Source of the DNA: Novosphingobium sp. ERN07
GTDB lineage: Bacteria; Pseudomonadota; Alphaproteobacteria; Sphingomonadales; Sphingomonadaceae
Assembly (NCBI RefSeq): GCF_012641335.1
Contig: NZ_JABAID010000003.1
Span: forward strand, 62,001-126,000
DNA length: 64,000 nucleotides
Direction: 5' to 3'
Below are positions 1-8,386 of this stretch, one piece after another. The notes under the pieces are model-generated. The model had not been told where the DNA came from. It ran no database searches and saw only the letters and a list, made by a program, of their open reading frames with translations. Made by a program: the position numbers and the translations under genes. Positions within the stretch are counted from its first letter, which is position 1. Every line of letters begins with the position of its first letter.

Positions 1-320
1 GCCACATCGGCACGGTCACGCCCATCGGCCCAGCTATAGTGATGCAGGAATCGGCTGATAACGAGGCCCGGCATTTCGGGCCTCTCCCGCGCAATCAGCG
101 CAAAGGTGCCCGGCGGCTGGCCGGGCCGCGTCCGCCCGATCTGCGGCCAGTGACCCAGCGCGTGATAGACGTTGATCGGATCGCCCAGCACCAGCCCGTG
201 CAGCCCGTGCCGCTCCATCACTTCGAAGGCGCGCGCCATGTTCATCGGCCCGCCGCGTTCAAGCGCGGCCAGCAGATCATCGTCGGAGGGATTCAAACGC
301 CAGTCCATGCCCGTCAGCAT
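1..320 (-). CDS. Partial M24-family (Xaa-Pro peptidase/creatinase-like) N-terminal region
   Basis: An open frame reads leftward off the window edge, so only about 106 N-terminal residues are visible. The translation contains RAFEVMERHGLHGLVLGD followed by PINVYHALGHWP, which resembles the creatinase N-terminal domain that precedes the M24 metallopeptidase fold (family pattern: GLDALVL, then N-x-Y-Y-x-x-G). The metal-binding catalytic half would lie outside the window. The start is uncertain: ATG at 320 (MLTGMDWR) or ATG at 308 (MDWRLNP); neither has a strong Shine-Dalgarno. The gene is divergent from the hydrolase operon at 428, leaving about 100 bp for two promoters. Assignment rests on N-terminal similarity only. 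Confidence 0.55.
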   Translation of the reverse strand, partial: MLTGMDWRLNPSDDDLLAALERGGPMNMARAFEVMERHGLHGLVLGDPINVYHALGHWPQIGRTRPGQPPGTFALIARERPEMPGLVISRFLHHYSWADGRDRADV

Positions 321-427
321 GATCGCGCGGCGCGGTTCCCGAAGACCGCTGCCAAGACCTCTCCGCCACGCGGTTAATGCGCAAGCGGCATCAGGCAGCG
401 GCAGCGGCAGGGATAGGCTCGCTTTCC

Positions 428-1291
428 ATGACCCAGATCCCCCTTTCCCAAATCGAGCGTGCCTTCGTCAAACTCGACGAAGGCCAGCTTCACTTGCGCC
501 GCCTGCCCGCCGCCGATCCTTCTTCTGTGCCGCTGCTGCTGCTGCACGCATCGCCCGCATCGTCGTGGTTCATGCAGGATTTCATGGCGGCGCTGCGGAG
601 CGCGGGCTGCATGGGAGAGATCATCGCGCCCGACACGTTGGGCAATGGAGATTCGGTGGCCCCGGCAGAAGCGGACCCCGAAATCGGATACTTTGCCGGA
701 TCGATGGACCGCCTCTGCGATGCGCTGGGGCTGGAAAAGATCGACGTTTACGGCACCCACACCGGCGCGCGCATCGCCTGCGAACTGGCCGCCGCCTATC
801 CTGACCGGGTGCGCGCGGTGATCCTTGATGGCATTACCGAATATGATGACGAGTTGCGCGATGCAGTGATCGCCAACTATGCGCCATCGGTGGAGCCGGA
901 CGAATATGGCCGCCACCTGATCTGGGCGTTCAATTTCTGCCGCGATCAGGCGCTGTTCTTCCCGCACTTCATGAAAGTGCCCGACCGCCGCCTTGCGGTG
1001 CCGATGCCGCCGCCGCAGATTCTGCACCGCATCACGATTGACGTGCTGAAGGCGCTGGATACCTATCACAAGCCCTATATCGCCGCCTTCCGCTATCGCA
1101 GCTTTGAACGGATGGAACGGGTGAAGGCCCCTACCCTGCTGCTGAAGCCCGAAACCGAACTGGCGTTGCTGAACGCATCGGTCGCCACCGCGCTGGAACG
1201 GCTGGACAACGGCCACGCGCTGGCCACCCCCGGCGATCCGGCGACCAAGGCGGCTGCGATTATCGCCTTTATCAAGGAACACGCAGCATGA
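428..1291 (+). CDS. Alpha/beta-hydrolase with His at the nucleophile position
   Basis: A 287-residue alpha/beta-hydrolase fold protein and first gene of an eight-gene operon. The oxyanion region LLLHASPASS and the elbow strand are recognisable, but the elbow reads G109-T-H111-T-G113, with His where the canonical Ser/Asp/Cys nucleophile sits. The C-terminal motif NGHALATP keeps the family's catalytic His region. An upstream in-frame ATG at 377 exists; ATG 428 (MTQIPLSQ) fits better because domain homology begins soon after it and an AGGGAT lies upstream. It overlaps the next gene by ATGA. It may be a non-hydrolytic member (lyase, isomerase or binding protein); the reaction cannot be inferred. 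The gene at 2744 carries the same substitution. Confidence 0.8.
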   Translation: MTQIPLSQIERAFVKLDEGQLHLRRLPAADPSSVPLLLLHASPASSWFMQDFMAALRSAGCMGEIIAPDTLGNGDSVAPAEADPEIGYFAGSMDRLCDALGLEKIDVYGTHTGARIACELAAAYPDRVRAVILDGITEYDDELRDAVIANYAPSVEPDEYGRHLIWAFNFCRDQALFFPHFMKVPDRRLAVPMPPPQILHRITIDVLKALDTYHKPYIAAFRYRSFERMERVKAPTLLLKPETELALLNASVATALERLDNGHALATPGDPATKAAAIIAFIKEHAA

Positions 1292-2670
1292 CCGCCGCCA
1301 CCGCTTCGGCCAAGGATACCCGCCTGTCCATTGGCGTTTGCTTAGGATTCAGCGTGGGCACGGTGGGCGTTTCGATCATGCTCAACACCGTGACCAGCTT
1401 CTACCCGGCGTTCATGTCCACCGTGCTGGGCCAATCCCCCGAAATCGCCGGCTATCTGCTGATGATTTCCAAGCTGGCGGACGCGGTGATCGACGTTGTG
1501 GTCGGTTCCATGTCCGACAACGCGCGCACCCGCTGGGGGCGGCGCAAGCCGTTCCTGCTGGCGGGCGGATTGCTGTCTGCCGTATCGTTCCTGATGCTGT
1601 TTGCGCCGCCGGTCCTCAGCCAAGGCGCGCTGATGGCGTGGATGATCGCGGCGCTGCTGATCTATTCCACCGCCTATTCGCTGTTCAACGTGCCCTATAT
1701 GGCGCTGCCTTCGGAATTGACCGACGGCTTCCACGAACGCACCCGGCTGATCTCGTTCCGCACCGTGTTCGTGTCCATCGGGCAGGTGCTGGCGCTGGCG
1801 GGCACAGCGGCGCTGGTGCAAAGCGGCGGCGCGGGGCGCGGCGGCTATGCCACGATGGGTCTGGTCATGGCGCTGATCATCGGCGGCGCGATGACCGCCA
1901 CGGCGCTGTCCATCCCGGTGCGCCATGCGCCCGAAGGGATGCAGCGCGCCACTTCGCACATGCCCAACATGGCGCAGTTGCGCGCCATCGTGCGCAACCG
2001 CCCGTTCATGATGCTGCTGGGGGCAAAGGTCTTTCAGTTCCTGTCGTTCGCCTCTGTCGCATCCACCATGCTGCTGTTCATGCTGAACGTGGTGGGCATC
2101 GGCTATGACGGGCAGATCGTTCTGGCGATGACGCAGAACCTTGTCACGGCGCTTGCCATGCCGCTGTGGGTGTGGACCGGAAAGCGCATTGGCAAGCGCC
2201 GCACATACCTGATCGGTGTGGTGCTGTTCTGTGCGGCTGCGCTAAGCTGGCTGGTGGCGGATCAATCGATCAGCACGGTGGGCATCGTGGCGCGCGGGAT
2301 CGTCAGCGGCCTTGGTTCGGGCGCGCTGATCCTGATGTCTATTTCCATGCTGGGCGATACGCAGGCCTATGACCGTTTCCTGACCGGCGAGGCGCGCGAG
2401 GGCCTGCTGTCCAGCGCCATCGCCGTGGTCGAAAAGGTCAGCTTTGCGCTGGGCGTGGCGGTGTTGGGCGTGTTCCTGCGCTGGCTGAACTATGTGCCCA
2501 CTACCGGGGGCCAGATCATCGAGCAGCCACCGAGCGCAATCCTTGCGCTGAAGCTGGGCTTTGCGGTGATCCCGGCGGTGATGTTCGCGATCAACGGGCT
2601 GTTCCTGTGGTTCTACGATCTGGACGAGGCCAAGATGGAAGCCGCGCGGCAACGCGCTATGACGGGCTGA
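1288..2670 (+). CDS. GPH-family cation:solute symporter (MFS superfamily)
   Basis: A 460-residue polytopic inner-membrane protein. The motif SDNARTRWGRRKPFLL in the loop after the second membrane segment is the signature of the glycoside-pentoside-hexuronide:cation symporter family (MelB-like), and the length is normal for that family. About twelve hydrophobic segments can be followed to the C terminus. The start codon overlaps the stop of the preceding hydrolase (ATGA), implying translational coupling. Sphingomonad GPH proteins often accompany catabolic genes for non-sugar compounds, so sugar should not be assumed as substrate. A second GPH gene lies at 13158-14552. Confidence 0.85.
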   Translation: MTAATASAKDTRLSIGVCLGFSVGTVGVSIMLNTVTSFYPAFMSTVLGQSPEIAGYLLMISKLADAVIDVVVGSMSDNARTRWGRRKPFLLAGGLLSAVSFLMLFAPPVLSQGALMAWMIAALLIYSTAYSLFNVPYMALPSELTDGFHERTRLISFRTVFVSIGQVLALAGTAALVQSGGAGRGGYATMGLVMALIIGGAMTATALSIPVRHAPEGMQRATSHMPNMAQLRAIVRNRPFMMLLGAKVFQFLSFASVASTMLLFMLNVVGIGYDGQIVLAMTQNLVTALAMPLWVWTGKRIGKRRTYLIGVVLFCAAALSWLVADQSISTVGIVARGIVSGLGSGALILMSISMLGDTQAYDRFLTGEAREGLLSSAIAVVEKVSFALGVAVLGVFLRWLNYVPTTGGQIIEQPPSAILALKLGFAVIPAVMFAINGLFLWFYDLDEAKMEAARQRAMTG

Positions 2671-2743
2671 ACGTCCATCACCGCTTGGCGGATAATCGAG
2701 CCAATACAAGCACAACCACCCGATGCTGGATCATAGTGCCACC

Positions 2744-3589
2744 ATGCCGACATTCCCTGCCATCACGCGCGCCTATACCCGCTGCCGTCACGGCCAGATG
2801 CACTATCGCGTGGCGGGGCCAACTGATTCCGGGAATGTGCCGGTGGTTCTGCTGCACCAGAACCCTTCGTCGGGCTTTGAATACGAAGCGCTGATCGATG
2901 CGCTGGCGGCAGACCGCCGCGTGTTTGCCTTCGATACGCCGGGCTATGGCATGTCGGACGCGCCGCCATCGCCGCCGAGCATGGCAGGCTATGCCGCCGC
3001 GTTTTCCGATGCGCTGGACGCGCTTGCGGCAGACGGGTTGCTGGCTGGCCCTATCGACATTTACGGCTTCCACACCGGCACTTTGCTTTGCAGCGAACTG
3101 GCGATTGCCCGGCCCGACCGGGTGCGGCGCGTGGCGCTTACCGGCATTCCAATGTACCCCGCCAACGTTGCCGCCAAAAAGCTGGACGAGGCGCTGACCT
3201 ACCCGGCGCCCGAAGACAGTGGCGATTCCACGCTGACGCTGCTGCGCAACTTGTGGAACTATGTCGTCACCAGCCGCGATCCGGCGGTGCCGCTGCAAAA
3301 GGCGGTGTTCAATTTTGCCGACAAGGCACGCGTGCTGGACCGATTCACATGGGCCTATCAGGGCGTTTGGGCTTGGGATTATTCCCGCCTTGGCCTCATT
3401 GGCCAGCCCACCCTTTTGCTTCAGCCTGCCGAAGACCTGATGCGCGTGTCGCTCGAAGCGGCCACCCTAATCCCCCAATGTTCCATTGTCGAAATGCCCG
3501 ATCTTGATCGCGACATTTTTGACGTAGCTCCTGAACGGATTGCCCATGAACTCCGCCGTTTCTTCGATCACGCCCGATCTGCCAAATGA
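2744..3589 (+). CDS. Alpha/beta-hydrolase-like protein lacking Ser nucleophile and catalytic His
   Basis: About 281 residues with an alpha/beta-hydrolase fold: VVLLHQNPSSG (oxyanion strand), FAFDTPGYGMS, then the elbow G108-F-H110-T-G112. As in the operon's first gene, His replaces the nucleophile. Here the C-terminal His motif is also missing: the expected GH position reads EMPDLDRDIFD. It is therefore doubtful that this is a conventional hydrolase. The start may be ATG 2723 (MLDHSAT) or 2744 (MPTFPAI); neither has a clear ribosome-binding site. The 3' end overlaps the kinase gene by 44 bp. It probably diverged from the same ancestor as the 428-1291 product, perhaps as a partner or a differently acting enzyme. 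Confidence 0.75.
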   Translation: MPTFPAITRAYTRCRHGQMHYRVAGPTDSGNVPVVLLHQNPSSGFEYEALIDALAADRRVFAFDTPGYGMSDAPPSPPSMAGYAAAFSDALDALAADGLLAGPIDIYGFHTGTLLCSELAIARPDRVRRVALTGIPMYPANVAAKKLDEALTYPAPEDSGDSTLTLLRNLWNYVVTSRDPAVPLQKAVFNFADKARVLDRFTWAYQGVWAWDYSRLGLIGQPTLLLQPAEDLMRVSLEAATLIPQCSIVEMPDLDRDIFDVAPERIAHELRRFFDHARSAK

Positions 3590-4574
3590 CCTGCCCGTCG
3601 CGCAAGTTTCGCATTCGGTCCTGCACCCCGCGTTCATCGCGCGCGAGGTTGCGCGCCGTTATCCCACCAAGGGCGAGATCACGTGCTTCCTGCTCTATCG
3701 TGGGATGAACGACGTTTATCTGGTGCAGGACGACACTACCAAATACGCGCTGCGCGTGTGGCGCAAGACCTACCGCGACGTTGATGATGTGGCCTATGAA
3801 CTCGATTTCCTCGCCTATCTTCAGGCGCAGGGCTATCCCGCTTCGGTGGCCGTGCCGCAGCACGATGGGCGGCTCTATTTCAAGGTCGCCTCACCCGAAG
3901 GTGAACGTGCGCTGGCGATGTATGACTGGGCGCCGGGCGTGAAGTTCGGTGAGCGGCTTTCGAACGAAACCGCATTCCGCATCGGCGCGGCGATGGCGCA
4001 GATGCACCTGCACGGCTTCGCCTGGGCGGGCAAGGATCACGCCTTTTCGACCAAGACCGCCAAGGATTACAACATCTGCATGCCCGCACTCATCGCGTTC
4101 GTGAACGACCGGCCCGATGACTTGCGCGATTATCCGCTGATCGCCGCCGCGCTCGACAAGCGGCTGGATGAACTGGCCGCCAGCGGCGAAGTGCCGCTGG
4201 GCGTGTGCCACCGCGATTTCCACCCCAGCAACGTCCATGTGGACGAGGACGGGGCGATCACTTTCCTCGATTTCGATGCGGCGGGCGAAGACTTCCTGAT
4301 GCAGGACGTGCAGAACTTCGTCTGGGGCAACCTGTTCTATGGCTTCGATCCCGCCATCGGGGAAGCGTTTGAGGCGGGGTACGATTCCGTGCGTCCGTTC
4401 ACGCAGGCCGAAAAGGACAACCGCGAACTGTTCCTGATGGCCAAGGCGCTGCGCCTTGTGGCGGGCATGGCAGAAAGCTCCACCGCGGTGGGCCGGGGCA
4501 CGCTGCGGTTCCGCAACCTTGACTGGCTGGGCGATTATATCAAGACCCGCGCCCGCGCCTGCGGGTTGCTCTAA
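3546..4574 (+). CDS. APH/homoserine-kinase-II-like phosphotransferase
   Basis: A 342-residue kinase of the aminoglycoside phosphotransferase superfamily (SrkA/homoserine kinase type II branch). It shows an N-lobe with YALRVWRKTYR (ATP-binding Lys region), the catalytic loop CHRDFHPSN (Brenner motif with catalytic Asp) and the metal-binding FLDFDAAGEDF. The predicted reaction is ATP-dependent phosphorylation of a small hydroxyl or amine compound in the cytoplasm. The start at 3546 (MNSAVSS) is inside the end of the upstream hydrolase gene; an in-frame ATG two codons earlier is also possible. The next gene begins 2 bp after its stop. Whether it activates a catabolic substrate or acts on an amino acid cannot be decided. 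Confidence 0.8.
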   Translation: MNSAVSSITPDLPNDLPVAQVSHSVLHPAFIAREVARRYPTKGEITCFLLYRGMNDVYLVQDDTTKYALRVWRKTYRDVDDVAYELDFLAYLQAQGYPASVAVPQHDGRLYFKVASPEGERALAMYDWAPGVKFGERLSNETAFRIGAAMAQMHLHGFAWAGKDHAFSTKTAKDYNICMPALIAFVNDRPDDLRDYPLIAAALDKRLDELAASGEVPLGVCHRDFHPSNVHVDEDGAITFLDFDAAGEDFLMQDVQNFVWGNLFYGFDPAIGEAFEAGYDSVRPFTQAEKDNRELFLMAKALRLVAGMAESSTAVGRGTLRFRNLDWLGDYIKTRARACGLL

Positions 4575-4576
4575 AC

Positions 4577-5953
4577 ATGGCCAGCGCCGCGCAAGGCACG
4601 ATGCCCTCGTCCCGCCCGCCCTTTGCGCGGCGGGCGTGGATGACGGTGGGCATCCTGTTCCTTGCGGGCATCCTTTCGGTGATAGACCGGTCTGCCATCA
4701 ACCTGCTGGTCGATCCGCTGAAGGCTGATCTGGGCATTACCGACGAACAGATCGGCCTGCTGCAGGGGCTGGCCTTCGGGCTGTTCTATGCCTGCATGGG
4801 CGTGCCGATGGGCATGGCGGCAGACCGCTTTTCACGGCGCAACCTGATCGCCTTCGGGATCACTGTGTGGAGCCTCGCCACGATCTGGAGCGGCTTTGCC
4901 CATTCGTTTGGTGAACTGTTCACCGCGCGCCTGCTGGTGGGATTTGGCGAAGCAGCCTTAAGCCCCGCCGCCATTTCGCTGATCGCAGACCTGTTCGTGC
5001 CCGAACGGCGCGGGCGGCCCATCGCGGTGTTCATGACCGGGCAGGGGCTCGCCAACGGCATCGCCATTTCGGTCACCGGCGTGATCCTGACCGCTGCTGC
5101 GGCGGGTGCCTTTGTCGGCCTGCCGCTGATCGGCGGACTGGCGGCGTGGCGGCTGGCGTTTCTGCTTTTCGGGTCTGCCGGGCTGATCGTGGCGGCGATG
5201 CTGCTGGTGCTGGCGCGCGAGCCTGCGCGGAAGAACGTCGCCATTGGCCCGCGCCGTGCGCCGGGGGCCGAAGAGGCGCGCTATTTCTGGCGCAACCGGG
5301 CAGTGCTGCTGCCGCTCTATCTGGGTTTTGCGGTGTGCTTTACCGTGGCCTATGGCGCGGGGGCTTGGGCGCCCACGATGCTGATGCGCGGCTATGGCGT
5401 GAACCCGGCCTTCCTTGCAGCATGGCTTGGGCCAATGGCGATGGCCTTTTCCGCGATAGGCCCGCTGATCGGCGGCACCCTGCTCGACCGATCGATGCGC
5501 GCAGGCAAGCCGATGGCGCGGTTTGCGATCCTGACCATCGCCCCCCTGTTCGCCATTCCATCGGTGCTGGCGGTGATGGCCGGGGAGAAGCATCTGGCGG
5601 CACTGCTGGTAGCATCTTCGGCGGCAGTGTTTTCGGTCATGGGCACGGTGATGCTGGCCACACTGCAATCGGTGGTGCCGCCGCAGATGCGCGGCAGCGC
5701 GGTTTCGCTCACGCTGGTGCTAAACACGCTGTTGGGCGCCGCGCTGGGGCCGCTGCTGGTGGCCAGCCTGACGCAGCGCGTGCTGGGTGATGATGCGCTG
5801 GTGGGCTGGGCCATCGCGGCAGTGTGCCTGCCCTGTCTCTTGGCGGCGAGCGGGCTTTATGCCCTTGCTCGGCGGCGGATGCGCAGCGCGCTCGATCTTG
5901 ATGAGGGCGAATGCGCCCGCCTGCTGGCCGCCGAAGCAAGGACTCGCGCCTGA
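4577..5953 (+). CDS. MFS transporter
   Basis: A 458-residue major facilitator protein. The first membrane segment ends in LSVIDRSAINLLVDPLKADL, typical of the sphingomonad MFS group annotated as spinster- or AAHS-like. The cytoplasmic loop GMAADRFSRRNLIAFG is motif A (G-x-x-x-D-R-x-x-R-R). About twelve membrane segments follow. It is translated right after the kinase (2-bp gap). With the GPH symporter at 1288 it gives this operon two unrelated carriers, fitting uptake of one compound and export or uptake of another. Substrate unknown. Confidence 0.85.
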   Translation: MASAAQGTMPSSRPPFARRAWMTVGILFLAGILSVIDRSAINLLVDPLKADLGITDEQIGLLQGLAFGLFYACMGVPMGMAADRFSRRNLIAFGITVWSLATIWSGFAHSFGELFTARLLVGFGEAALSPAAISLIADLFVPERRGRPIAVFMTGQGLANGIAISVTGVILTAAAAGAFVGLPLIGGLAAWRLAFLLFGSAGLIVAAMLLVLAREPARKNVAIGPRRAPGAEEARYFWRNRAVLLPLYLGFAVCFTVAYGAGAWAPTMLMRGYGVNPAFLAAWLGPMAMAFSAIGPLIGGTLLDRSMRAGKPMARFAILTIAPLFAIPSVLAVMAGEKHLAALLVASSAAVFSVMGTVMLATLQSVVPPQMRGSAVSLTLVLNTLLGAALGPLLVASLTQRVLGDDALVGWAIAAVCLPCLLAASGLYALARRRMRSALDLDEGECARLLAAEARTRA

Positions 5954-5990
5954 ACCAATTCGCTGAACCAATTCAAGGGGAGTTGTGGAC

Positions 5991-6983
5991 ATGAAGTTTG
6001 TGCGAATGTTCGGCTTCATGGCGGCTGTCGCCATCGGGCTGGCCGCGCTGATCCTGCTGACGATGCGGCTGGGCTGGTGGAACCCTTCGTATGACAGCGT
6101 GATGAAGGCACAGGCGACCGCGCCTTCCACGTTCGAGACATATGGCACCGCGCGCATCCATATGCGCGATGAAGGGCCGCGCGATGGGCCGGTGGTGGTC
6201 ATGCTCCATTCGTCCATGACCAATCTGCGCGAATGGGATGTCTGGGCCGATGCGCTGAAGGACCGCTATCGCGTGATCCGGTTTGACTGGCCGCCCTATG
6301 GCCTGTCCACCGACAGCGCGCCGTCCACCGGCATGCCCGGCGTGGTGAAGCTGCTGGAGCAGATCGTCGAGGCGAAGAAGATCGACAAGTTCGCTATCGT
6401 CGGCACATCGAGCGGCGCGACCATTGCCACGCTCTATGCCTCGGCTCACCCGGAAAAGGTCACTGCGCTGGCGCTGTCCACGCTGCCGCTGAAGGCCCCG
6501 CCGCCCACCGACTTCAGCAAACTGATGTGGTCGATGGTGTGGGTCCATGAAAACGTGGTGCCGAACTACTACCCGCGCTTCTACTATCGCCGCTCGCTCG
6601 GCGAACTGTATGGAAAGCCCGAACGGCTGACCGACGAAACCGTGGAATGGTCCTACCAGACCAACAACATCCCCGGCGGGTTCGAGCGGGTGCGCGAATA
6701 CTATCAGGCCAACCTGAAAGCGGTATGGTCAAAGGGCGCGGGCGATGATGCGGCCAAAGTGACCGCACCGATCCTTCTGCAATGGGGCGATGCCGATCCG
6801 GTCCTGCCCGCTTACCTTGCAGACGATGCGGTGAAGGAGTTTTCTGGCACGAAGGTGGACCTGATCCACTACCCCGATCTGGGCCACTATCCGATGCTGG
6901 AACTGCCTGAACAGACGGCCAAGGATCTGCGTGCGTGGTTCGATCGCACGCTGGCTCCGGCAGCCCCGGCGGCAGCACGATGA
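5991..6983 (+). CDS. Membrane-anchored alpha/beta-hydrolase (Ser nucleophile)
   Basis: A 330-residue alpha/beta-hydrolase with an N-terminal membrane anchor (MAAVAIGLAALILLTM, about residues 10-25). The catalytic set looks complete: elbow G138-T-S140-S-G142, acid in LLQWGDADPVLP and His in DLGHYPMLELPEQ. The start is set at ATG 5991 because AAGGGGAG ends 8 nt upstream; an in-frame GTG at 5985 is too close to it. It probably hydrolyses an ester, lactone or C-C bond at the membrane. It is close in style to the secreted hydrolase at 7363, sharing MLHSS/LLHGS and VGTSS motifs. It overlaps the next gene by ATGA. Confidence 0.85.
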   Translation: MKFVRMFGFMAAVAIGLAALILLTMRLGWWNPSYDSVMKAQATAPSTFETYGTARIHMRDEGPRDGPVVVMLHSSMTNLREWDVWADALKDRYRVIRFDWPPYGLSTDSAPSTGMPGVVKLLEQIVEAKKIDKFAIVGTSSGATIATLYASAHPEKVTALALSTLPLKAPPPTDFSKLMWSMVWVHENVVPNYYPRFYYRRSLGELYGKPERLTDETVEWSYQTNNIPGGFERVREYYQANLKAVWSKGAGDDAAKVTAPILLQWGDADPVLPAYLADDAVKEFSGTKVDLIHYPDLGHYPMLELPEQTAKDLRAWFDRTLAPAAPAAAR

Positions 6984-7366
6984 GCGCGCCCGATCTGGCA
7001 GGGGCGTGGGCCTTGCACGGCGCAACGCTGGGCGGCGATGGCGAAGTGCTCTATGAATGGGACGCAGACCTTTCGATCAGCCAGAGCCGCGAAAGCATTG
7101 CGGTGGCCATCGAAACCAGCGGCTTCAAATCATCGCGCTCGGTCAGCTTTGCCGAGAAGTTGACCGCGCTGCCTTCGGGCGAATGGCACTTGCGCTATGG
7201 TTATGAGGCTGATGGCGATCACGCCGGCACCAAGCCGGGGCAGTTCTTCGGCCTTTCACAACTGACCTTCGCCCCTGATCTGCAATCTGCGGAAGGATCG
7301 TCGTGCAATTACAATGGCCGCTATGTGGTAATCCGCCTTTCCGCCACGCGAAAGGCGGCGGCATGA
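6980..7366 (+). CDS. Small beta-rich protein resembling the Cap15 beta-barrel domain
   Basis: A 128-residue protein with no signal peptide, membrane segment or enzyme motif. Alternating polar/hydrophobic strands suggest an antiparallel barrel: DLAGAWALHG, DLSISQSRESIAVAIETS, SSRSVSFAEKL, WHLRYGYEADGD, FFGLSQLTFAP, NGRYVVIR. This order (DL-x-G-x-W; I-x-Q-S/T-x-x-x-I-x-V; Ser-rich strand; L-x-Y-x-Y; G-x-x-x-L; G-x-Y-x-x-R) recalls the cyclic-dinucleotide-binding barrel of CBASS Cap15-type effectors, but the two transmembrane helices of Cap15 are absent. It overlaps the flanking hydrolase genes by ATGA on both sides, so it belongs to the operon. The similarity is from memory of the family pattern and needs a profile or structure search; otherwise it is a hypothetical protein. 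Confidence 0.55.
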   Translation: MSAPDLAGAWALHGATLGGDGEVLYEWDADLSISQSRESIAVAIETSGFKSSRSVSFAEKLTALPSGEWHLRYGYEADGDHAGTKPGQFFGLSQLTFAPDLQSAEGSSCNYNGRYVVIRLSATRKAAA

Positions 7367-8325
7367 CCGTGCGCCGGCTTATTGCCGCACTGGCGCTGGG
7401 ATTGGTAACACCCGCCGGCGCACAAACCCCCGATCCCGATTCCGTTATTCCCACCGATGCCGTGATGCGCCAGCGCCATGCACTGCCCAAATCGCAGTTC
7501 GTCACCATCGCGGGCGAAACGGTGCATTACATGGACGAAGGCAAAGGCCCCGCGCTGCTGCTGCTACACGGATCGTTCGCTAGCCTGCGCCAGTGGGACG
7601 ACATGGCGCGCGTATTGGCAAAGCACTACCGCGTGATCCGCTATGACCAGTCGCCAGCGGGCTTGTCCGGCCCCAACCCGGCGCAGGACTATTCGCTCGA
7701 TCATCGCATGGCGGTGATCGACGGGCTGATGGACAGGCTGAAGATCGACCGCTTCGTGATCGTCGGCACATCAAGCGCGGGCGTGCCGACCACCGCCTAT
7801 GCCGCGACTCGGCCAAACCGGATCATGGGCATGGTGGCGATCAACATCGCCATCGCCCGCTTCCCGTTCGACATATCGACGATGCCCAAGGCACTGCAGG
7901 ACGCCGCAGCCGAGGACCGCACACACCCCACATTCCACCGCCCTGAATACTGGCGGCAGATCCTGCTCGCCAATGTCGAGGACAAAGCGCGGGTGACGCC
8001 CGAACTGGTGCGGCAGTGGACCGACCTCAACAATCGCGCGCTGCGCGATCCGGCTATCGGCAAGGCCGCCTACGCGCAGATGACGCCGTTCTCGCGTTCT
8101 GCCGAAGACCTGCCGAAGATCACCGCGCCCACGCTGATCCTGTGGGGCCGCGAGGATCACGAAACACCGGTGGACGCACACGGCGTGCCCGCCTTTGCGG
8201 CATCGGGTGCCATCGACAAGACGCTGGAACTGGTGCCCAACTGCGGCCACATGGCCCCGCTGGATTGCCCGACGCGGTTGCTGGAACGCACGCTGCCGTT
8301 CTTGAAGCGGGTGACGGGGAAATAA
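7363..8325 (+). CDS. Secreted alpha/beta-hydrolase
   Basis: A 320-residue alpha/beta-hydrolase with a Sec signal peptide (MTVRRLIAALALGLVTPAGA, cleavage near A20), so periplasmic or exported. Oxyanion motif LLLHGSFAS; elbow G135-T-S137-S-A139-G with Ala at the usual second Gly; acid in LWGREDHETP; His in NCGHMAPLDCP. All three catalytic positions appear present. The start ATG 7363 overlaps the stop of the small protein (ATGA). Last gene of the operon, followed by a strong palindrome at 8341-8372. It is probably the paralogue of 5991-6983, giving one membrane-anchored and one soluble extracytoplasmic hydrolase. Confidence 0.85.
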   Translation: MTVRRLIAALALGLVTPAGAQTPDPDSVIPTDAVMRQRHALPKSQFVTIAGETVHYMDEGKGPALLLLHGSFASLRQWDDMARVLAKHYRVIRYDQSPAGLSGPNPAQDYSLDHRMAVIDGLMDRLKIDRFVIVGTSSAGVPTTAYAATRPNRIMGMVAINIAIARFPFDISTMPKALQDAAAEDRTHPTFHRPEYWRQILLANVEDKARVTPELVRQWTDLNNRALRDPAIGKAAYAQMTPFSRSAEDLPKITAPTLILWGREDHETPVDAHGVPAFAASGAIDKTLELVPNCGHMAPLDCPTRLLERTLPFLKRVTGK

Positions 8326-8340
8326 GCCCACTCTTAGCCG

Positions 8341-8372
8341 TTCGTCATTCCCGCCTTCGCGGGAATGACGAA
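8341..8372. repeat. REP-like palindrome / bidirectional terminator
   Basis: Perfect 14-bp inverted repeat TTCGTCATTCCCGC with a CTTC tetraloop, between convergent genes (hydrolase stop 8325, LLM gene stop 8387). It can terminate transcription from both sides. It shares its plan (cgtCAnnCCCG - CTTC-type loop - CGGGnnTGacg) with the palindrome at 9621-9654 and those at 12740-12764 and 13070-13098, so it belongs to a dispersed intergenic repeat family. Confidence 0.75.
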
Positions 8373-8386
8373 GGTTTGGGGCAGCC

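Noticed and set aside
6980..7366. A full CBASS defence operon around the Cap15-like protein
   Set aside because: No CD-NTase, E1/E2/JAB or HORMA/TRIP13 gene is nearby and the membrane helices of Cap15 are absent; only the barrel resemblance is kept as a finding.
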